A DNA stretch of 18,846 bases from Anaerolineae bacterium (GTDB lineage Bacteria > Chloroflexota > Anaerolineae > 4572-78 > NAK82): contig JAUVPY010000004.1 in assembly GCA_030598425.1 (NCBI GenBank), positions 1-18,846 on the forward strand, in the 5' to 3' direction. Of this stretch, positions 14,194 through 18,846 are shown piece after piece. The translations under genes and the position numbers were made by a program. Position 1 is the stretch's first letter. Every line of letters begins with the position of its first letter. The notes under the pieces were generated by a model. The model made no database searches, had not been told where the DNA came from, and worked only from the letters and a program-made list of their open reading frames with translations.

Positions 14194-15561
14194 TTACTTC
14201 AGACGTACCATCTGACGTTCAACCTGGTCCAACACCTCGGCTTTCATCTCCTCCAATCGCTTCAAAGATGTGGCCTCAAAGCGCAGTGAAAGGACTGGCT
14301 GGGTATTCGACGCCCGCACCAGTGCCCAGCCATCGCCGAAATCAATGCGTGCCCCGTCTAACTCGTCCACCGGGTAAGACGCTTCGAAATGGTTCTTCAC
14401 TTCCTCGACTACCTGAGCTTTTATCGTGTCGGGGCAGGGGAGCCTGATTTGAGGCGAAGAATGATAAGCCGGCAATTCGGCCACCAACGCCGACAACGGG
14501 CGCTGAATACGCGATACCATATTGAGCAACTTAATGCTGGCCAGTATCGGGTCGTCAAAACCAAACTCGGGCTCGTTGAAGAAGAGATGACCAGAGAATT
14601 CCCCCCCCAGAGCAGCCCCTGTGTCACGCATCGCCTGGTGCACAAATGCATAGCCGTTAGGCGTCATCACTGGCTTTCCCCCCTGAGCGATCACGTCATC
14701 AGCCAATGCCTGGCTGCAAAGTATGTCGTAGACGATGCTAGCCGGGCCGTATCTCAAGACATTGCGAGCCAGCAGCATTAATACCTGATCGCCGAGCACT
14801 TGTTGCCCCTGCTCGTCCACGACAGCCAGTCGGTCACCATCACCGTCGTACGCCAGACCCACATCAGCATCTTCAGACCGGACGCAGGCTGACAAGTCGG
14901 CGGAAGCGCCGGGCGCGGTGGGGTCCGAGGGGCGGTTAGGGAAATCTCCGTTTGGCTCACAGTAGAGCTCAACCGCCTCGCAGCCCAGATCGCGCAGTAA
15001 ATGCGATACGATGAGGCCATTGGTGCCGTTGCCACCATCCACGACAACCTTGAGGGGGGGCAAGATGTGGGCGTGGGTCTTAATACGTTCGAGATAAGGG
15101 GGGAGTGGGTTGGCCTGCTTCAGCTTGCGCTGGTTGAGACGCACGGCCTCAGAGTCCATCGGGTGCCCCTCACCAGCGATACGTTGGATCTCTCGCAATT
15201 CATCCCCGTGCAGCGTGCAATCGGCGCGGATTTTGAGGCCGTTGTACTCTGGTGGATTATGGCTTGCCGTCACCATCACCCCACCATCGGCGCCATAGAA
15301 ATCAGTAGCAAAATTGTGGACGGGGGTGGGTACCACGCCTACGTCCATCACGCCGAGTCCCGCCTGCAAAAGGCCAGTGATGAGCGAGCGACTGATACGC
15401 GGCGAGCTGTTGCGCACGTCGCGGCCCACCACAAGCGTCTGGTCACCGCGCCGCTGGAAAAAGGCGCCGATCGCTGCCCCAATGTGGGTTACTGCTTCAT
15501 CTGTCAAGTCTTGATCGGCGATGCCCCGGACGCTGTATTGACGAAAGATGTTCGGATTCAA
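14194..15561 (-). CDS. Phosphomannomutase/phosphoglucomutase family protein
   Basis: A 455-residue alpha-D-phosphohexomutase with all four active-site loops: phosphoserine S100 in TASHNPPEYNG, the metal-binding DGDGDR at 239-244, the sugar-binding GGEFSGH at 319-325 and the phosphate-binding RASNTQP at 416-422. It interconverts hexose-6-phosphate and hexose-1-phosphate. The loop sequences look more like ManB/AlgC phosphomannomutase-phosphoglucomutase than GlmM (whose sugar loop is usually GGEQSGH), but a glucosamine role cannot be excluded, given the two GlmU-like genes downstream. The start is TTG at 15561: no ATG fits, and the reading MNPNIFRQYSVRG matches the family's usual N terminus. AGGA lies about nine bases upstream, and a good promoter sits at 15632-15660. 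Confidence 0.92.
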   Translation of the reverse strand: MNPNIFRQYSVRGIADQDLTDEAVTHIGAAIGAFFQRRGDQTLVVGRDVRNSSPRISRSLITGLLQAGLGVMDVGVVPTPVHNFATDFYGADGGVMVTASHNPPEYNGLKIRADCTLHGDELREIQRIAGEGHPMDSEAVRLNQRKLKQANPLPPYLERIKTHAHILPPLKVVVDGGNGTNGLIVSHLLRDLGCEAVELYCEPNGDFPNRPSDPTAPGASADLSACVRSEDADVGLAYDGDGDRLAVVDEQGQQVLGDQVLMLLARNVLRYGPASIVYDILCSQALADDVIAQGGKPVMTPNGYAFVHQAMRDTGAALGGEFSGHLFFNEPEFGFDDPILASIKLLNMVSRIQRPLSALVAELPAYHSSPQIRLPCPDTIKAQVVEEVKNHFEASYPVDELDGARIDFGDGWALVRASNTQPVLSLRFEATSLKRLEEMKAEVLDQVERQMVRLK

Positions 15562-15631
15562 ATTGGCTTTCCTTCAGAGACCCTGTTTCCTCTGCCCGCT
15601 TGCTTCCCTAATCTATGCGTTTCAAGGCAAA

Positions 15632-15660
15632 ATTGTACTCCCGGTTAGCGCAAAGGTCAA
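15632..15660 (-). promoter_or_regulatory. Promoter of the mutase-led minus-strand operon
   Basis: On the minus strand, TTGACC (15660-15655) and TACAAT (15637-15632) are 17 bases apart, five of six matches each. Transcription should start near 15625, about 64 bases before the TTG start of the mutase. It probably drives the run of genes down to the alpha/beta hydrolase. Confidence 0.6.
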
Positions 15661-15713
15661 GGGAATCAGACGATTTGGGTCTGTCCCAGGTATTTCCCCA
15701 TGTGTCAAAGGAG

Positions 15714-17642
15714 TCAACGGAGGCGAAGAGGAGGCAGAGTTACTCTTCCGACCTCTGTAGCTCCTTGCGCTGGATCATAGAGGATAATGATCGGTGTATA
15801 TTCACCAGGCTGGATCGTGGCGGGCAACTGGAGATCATAGACATCTCTGATGAACTCGCCAGGCCGCCACGCTGTCGTGGGATATGCAAAGTGAACGGGC
15901 ACGGCATCAGCTTGCACCATAGGTTGTCCGTCACTGTTGACAAGCCTGGCTGAGACTTTCAGCTCACGAGTGACCGGAGCCCTTGCCTGCCACATCAGGG
16001 TCACGCGCACTGGAGGCCGGCCGTCTTGAATCGGAGGGCGGCTGATATCGTAGCTGTGCAGTGTGATCTCTGGAATGACGGGAGATTCTACACGGATCGT
16101 GGCGTCGAAAGCCTCTGAGATAGGCTGCGGAACCACCTGGGCCAGGGGCCCAATGGCGCTCAACGACCAACGCTCCGGTGCGCCTGGCAACTCGCGGGTT
16201 AGATACACAGTCCGCCCTTCACCCAGTAGGCGTGCGACGGTTTCTAATCGTTCGGCTTCCTGGTCGGCGGCGACGAGAAGCAAGTCCGGGCGCAGACCTT
16301 CCGTTTCCTGGAAGTAGCGCGCCAATGTGACCTCGCCCAGAATGCCCACGACAGCAGCGTTCGGCTCCAGCGGCTGGCGTATCACGTCACGTCCGTAGTC
16401 GTATACGGCCCAATCACTGGATCGATCCATTTGGGGCAGGTTGTCTCGGAACAAGATGGTCGACTGCCCAACAAGGAGCAGGATCGCCAACAACGTCACT
16501 GGCAGGCGCAACCAGGACAGGCGACCAGCGCCGACCCACGCGTGGCCGGTCAGCAGCCAGCCAGCAGCAACCCCCGCCCATACCGACCAGATAAGAAAGA
16601 TGGGAATGAAGAAAACTTCGATGTCGGCCACGCGATAGATGAGGTTGAAGGCCAGGTAGGTGGTGAAGGCGATCACGGTGAGACCCCGAGCCCGGCGTCG
16701 GCGTAGAACCGCGAGGCCCAGCAACCCGACCACGAGGCCTATCAGGCCGAATTGCTCAAGAAACAGTGAGAAGTAAAACTCGATCCCACGTTCGGCCCCG
16801 AATGGGTTCTCGAAGATGAAGATCCCATAACCGCTGGCGGTCACTTGCTTCCAGAAACCTTCCAGCGTGTTGACGTACGTGCCATCCAACGAGCCAACGT
16901 GTCCTCGCAGCGGGATATAAAGATATAGCGACAACGGTACGACCAGCGCAGCGGTTGTTCTAATCCATGTTCGCAGCGTCCACGTTTTGTACTGAGGCCA
17001 CAGATAATAGACTATCGCCGGCAGCATAAATAACGTTGTTCGATGATGGGTGAGCGACAGACCGAACAGCAAGGCAAGGGCCAATAGCGTTGTCTCGGAA
17101 GGGGGATATGTGCCCACGACCAGCAGCAAGAGGATTCCGGCAACAAAGGCGGCGTTGAGCGCGTAGACTTCGGCTACCGTGGCCTGCGACCAGAAGACAG
17201 GCGAGACGGCCAAGGCCAATGCCCCAATCAGGGCTGCTAGCACCTCGGCCCACGAATGGCGAACGTCAGCCTTGTGACCCTCCTGGGGTTCCGAGCTTCC
17301 TACAATCAGTTCTAAGCCGATGAGATAGACGAGGGCCAAGGTTAATGCGCCAAACACTGCGCTCATCAGGTTCACCCGATAGGCCACGTCTCCGAGGGGA
17401 AGGTGTGTGAAGAGCCAGCCCAGAAGCGTGTAGAGGGGATAGCCGGGGGGATGGGTGATCCCCAACAGATAGGTTACGAGTTGGAATTCGAGGCTGTCGT
17501 CAAAGACGGTGACAACGGTCGGGGCAAGAGTCATTCCGTACAAGCCCAGCGCCAAAAGAAAAACTGGCAGGGCTATCACCCTTTGCCACGTATAGGGCAG
17601 CGTATCGCCAAGATTCTTAGTTGAAGGAGGCGGCATCGCCAT
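15714..17642 (-). CDS. DUF2723 membrane glycosyltransferase with C-terminal beta-sandwich
   Basis: A 642-residue integral membrane protein of the GT-C type. Residues about 20-405 contain some ten hydrophobic helices. The first outer loop, TVFDDSLEFQ (45-54) followed by HPPGYPLY (64-71), is the DUF2723 signature, related to protein O-mannosyltransferases that use polyprenyl-phosphate sugars; the acidic residues D48 and D49 are the likely catalytic site. After the helices comes an extracytoplasmic part. Its last 120 residues (about 522-642) form a beta-rich domain with VTLMWQA, AWRPGEFIRD and PGEYTPIIILYDP, a module I recall at the end of other Chloroflexota glycosyltransferases. The ATG at 17642 has AAGGAAAG just upstream. 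It is transcribed from its own promoter, 152 bases upstream of the nucleotide-sugar genes, and probably decorates surface proteins or polymers. Acceptor unknown. Confidence 0.88.
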   Translation of the reverse strand: MAMPPPSTKNLGDTLPYTWQRVIALPVFLLALGLYGMTLAPTVVTVFDDSLEFQLVTYLLGITHPPGYPLYTLLGWLFTHLPLGDVAYRVNLMSAVFGALTLALVYLIGLELIVGSSEPQEGHKADVRHSWAEVLAALIGALALAVSPVFWSQATVAEVYALNAAFVAGILLLLVVGTYPPSETTLLALALLFGLSLTHHRTTLFMLPAIVYYLWPQYKTWTLRTWIRTTAALVVPLSLYLYIPLRGHVGSLDGTYVNTLEGFWKQVTASGYGIFIFENPFGAERGIEFYFSLFLEQFGLIGLVVGLLGLAVLRRRRARGLTVIAFTTYLAFNLIYRVADIEVFFIPIFLIWSVWAGVAAGWLLTGHAWVGAGRLSWLRLPVTLLAILLLVGQSTILFRDNLPQMDRSSDWAVYDYGRDVIRQPLEPNAAVVGILGEVTLARYFQETEGLRPDLLLVAADQEAERLETVARLLGEGRTVYLTRELPGAPERWSLSAIGPLAQVVPQPISEAFDATIRVESPVIPEITLHSYDISRPPIQDGRPPVRVTLMWQARAPVTRELKVSARLVNSDGQPMVQADAVPVHFAYPTTAWRPGEFIRDVYDLQLPATIQPGEYTPIIILYDPAQGATEVGRVTLPPLRLR

Positions 17643-17662
17643 AGGTCTTTCCTTAATGGAGC

Positions 17663-17691
17663 ATCATAACACACAGGCATATCGTCGGCAA
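17663..17691 (-). promoter_or_regulatory. Promoter of the DUF2723 glycosyltransferase
   Basis: On the minus strand, TTGCCG (17691-17686) and TATGAT (17668-17663) are 17 bases apart, with TGT directly before the -10 box (extended -10). The leader would be only about 14 bases, just enough for the AAGGAAAG ribosome site. Confidence 0.6.
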
Positions 17692-17748
17692 GCCTTGATA
17701 GCTGCCATAGGTTTGAAGAATTCTGTTTCGCACGATGGCGGGCCGATT

Positions 17749-17777
17749 TTGTCCTTTGCGCTATTTGGCTATACTAT
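17749..17777 (+). promoter_or_regulatory. Possible promoter of the last gene
   Basis: TTGTCC (17749-17754) stands 17 bases before TACTAT (17772-17777) and 15 before TATACT (17770-17775). It is weaker than the other promoters in the window, but it sits at the right place, divergent from the glycosyltransferase promoter. A 6-bp hairpin (17791-17796 with 17809-17814) lies in the leader. Confidence 0.4.
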
Positions 17778-17835
17778 TAGGGATGAAATTTCAGGCTTTG
17801 CTTCTAATGCCTGAGTGAAGGAGATGCGTACACTT

Positions 17836-18846
17836 ATGGATTTTCAAGATCTTCAGCGTCGCTATGATGAACTGCGGGAACGGTTCGAGGCGGGGGAGAT
17901 CGGCGAGGAAGAGTTCAGGGGTGAGCTAGAAGGTCTCCAGCTAAAAGACGAACAAGGAGTTTTTTGGACCATTGGGGCCCAAACGGGCGAATGGTATCGC
18001 TTCGATGGGAGTAGTTGGGCGCCAGAGACTCCAATCCCGATGACCAAGCATCAAGGTCGGGGCGTGCCTGAACATGTTTCGGTTCAGGCTGCCGCGCGGG
18101 AAGCTGACTCCTCAAGGCCTGGTTGGCTTTATACTGGGTGCGCCGGTCTGTTGGTGTTGTTGGTGGTTGCTGGCCTGATAATCGGCGCAGTGACTCTGCT
18201 TCGTGGGCGAGATACTGCGGTTAGTAGTGGTCAAGTTGCCACCGCTACCCTATCGGCGGCTATACCGGCTAATACACCCACCCTTGGTCCGACTCCCAGC
18301 CCAACGGCTACCGTACTGTCGACAGACACTCCCGTCGCTCCCAGAGCTTACTCAAACAATGCATTTGGCGTCAACCTACAATACCCCGGTGACTGGCAAG
18401 TGAAGGAGTCTCGTCAACAAGTGACCTTCGCACCTGATGCACCGGGGCTTGCAGCTTCTATCATTGACGACGTCAGCGTGACCGAGGGAGTCTCCTATGT
18501 GGTCGCACGCGAGAGTGACAGTATAACACAGGATCCTGAGGGTTTGCTGGCCCAGTTCATCGCGGGATTGCCAACCGATGCGTCATCAGCCGAAACTGGG
18601 ATTCGCACCGTGGAGCAAGTCGAATGGGCCATCAGTCAGATCAAGCTCGACGCGCCGGATTCTGCTCAGGAGATGACCGCCTACGTAGCCGCCACTTATC
18701 GGAATGGGTCGGCGTATACTGTGTTTTCAGTCGCGCCTTCGACCGATTGGGATACCTTTGCACCTGTCTTTCAGGAGATGTTTGACACTCTCCAGCTTAC
18801 TGGAGCTCCGGTGGCTGCTGCCATTGCTTCTTCCCCGACCGTGACG
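17836..18846 (+). CDS. Single-pass membrane protein with cytoplasmic motif region and PsbP-like outer domain (3' end cut)
   Basis: Open for 337 codons to the window edge without a stop. Residues 1-40 (MDFQDLQRRYDELRERFEAG ...) form a charged, SHOCT-like helix (GEIGEEEFRGEL). Residues about 43-65 carry WTIGAQTGEWYRFDGSSW, a short aromatic motif I associate with Chloroflexota membrane proteins. One membrane helix spans about 97-122 (positive residues follow it, so orientation rests on the domain types). Residues about 123-170 are a Pro/Thr/Ala spacer. From 171 a domain beginning NNAFGVNLQYPGDWQV resembles the PsbP-like fold. The protein then enters a second Ala/Pro/Thr stretch as the window ends, so more domains may follow. 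AAGGAG lies 12 bases before the ATG at 17836; an in-frame ATG at 17824 directly abuts that site and is less likely. Function unknown, perhaps sensing or anchoring at the envelope. Confidence 0.85.
   Translation, partial: MDFQDLQRRYDELRERFEAGEIGEEEFRGELEGLQLKDEQGVFWTIGAQTGEWYRFDGSSWAPETPIPMTKHQGRGVPEHVSVQAAAREADSSRPGWLYTGCAGLLVLLVVAGLIIGAVTLLRGRDTAVSSGQVATATLSAAIPANTPTLGPTPSPTATVLSTDTPVAPRAYSNNAFGVNLQYPGDWQVKESRQQVTFAPDAPGLAASIIDDVSVTEGVSYVVARESDSITQDPEGLLAQFIAGLPTDASSAETGIRTVEQVEWAISQIKLDAPDSAQEMTAYVAATYRNGSAYTVFSVAPSTDWDTFAPVFQEMFDTLQLTGAPVAAAIASSPTVT

Noticed and set aside
15001..15648. Plus-strand open frame of 215 codons antisense to the mutase gene
   Set aside because: The mutase has all four active-site motifs in the minus frame; the antisense frame has no recognisable motif.
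15676..15695. Possible terminator after the DUF2723 gene (TGGG/CCCA stem)
   Set aside because: Only a 4-bp stem with no U-run; too weak to report.
1..18846. CRISPR array, tRNA, insertion sequence or phage genes
   Set aside because: No regularly spaced repeats of CRISPR length, no tRNA-like cloverleaf noticed in the intergenic gaps, and no transposase or integrase motifs in any credible reading frame.

Overview
The window looks like a bacterial chromosome segment from the Chloroflexota, most likely an Anaerolineae-type lineage. This is inferred from features I recall as common there: Pro/Thr-rich spacers in surface proteins, an S8 protease ending in a short IFLPMIFK-type tail, a DUF2723 membrane glycosyltransferase with a C-terminal beta-sandwich, and a protein with a cytoplasmic WTIGAQTGEWY-type motif followed by one membrane segment. 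Base composition is moderately GC-rich and even throughout. I see no rRNA, tRNA, CRISPR array, transposase or phage gene. Coding density is high; the longest stretch without a gene is about 277 bases (3197-3473).

Left part (1-4388). The 3' end of an amidohydrolase-type gene is followed by a small protein made of two DUF1858-like repeats. Next is a VapBC-like toxin-antitoxin pair with a perfect consensus promoter laid over four 13-bp-spaced TGTAATA-type repeats. A perfect 18-bp hairpin separates it from a convergent M3-family oligoendopeptidase F gene. A divergently transcribed lipoprotein with a Pro/Thr linker and an unrecognised Cys-containing domain follows, ending at a perfect 17-bp hairpin.

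Middle part (4422-9945). A 1444-residue secreted subtilisin-like protease mosaic overlaps by four bases (ATGA) a two-helix K+ channel with an RCK domain, so the two are probably translationally coupled.

Right part (9912-17691, minus strand). A tightly packed set of genes reads leftward: a DUF2723 glycosyltransferase with its own promoter, then, from a second promoter, a phosphomannomutase/phosphoglucomutase, a GlmU-type nucleotidyltransferase, a separate GlmU-type left-handed beta-helix acyltransferase, a CorC/HlyC-type DUF21-CBS membrane protein, cytidine deaminase and an alpha/beta hydrolase. The mutase, the nucleotidyltransferase and the acyltransferase form a plausible route to an activated N-acetylated sugar such as UDP-GlcNAc, with GlmU present as two separate genes. 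The last gene, on the plus strand and cut by the window end (17836 onward), encodes a single-pass membrane protein with a cytoplasmic motif region and an extracytoplasmic PsbP-like domain.

Nothing here is a clear-cut new defence or mobile system. The most unusual items are the 13-bp operator array, the protease/K+ channel coupling, the split GlmU, and two surface proteins with unassigned domains.
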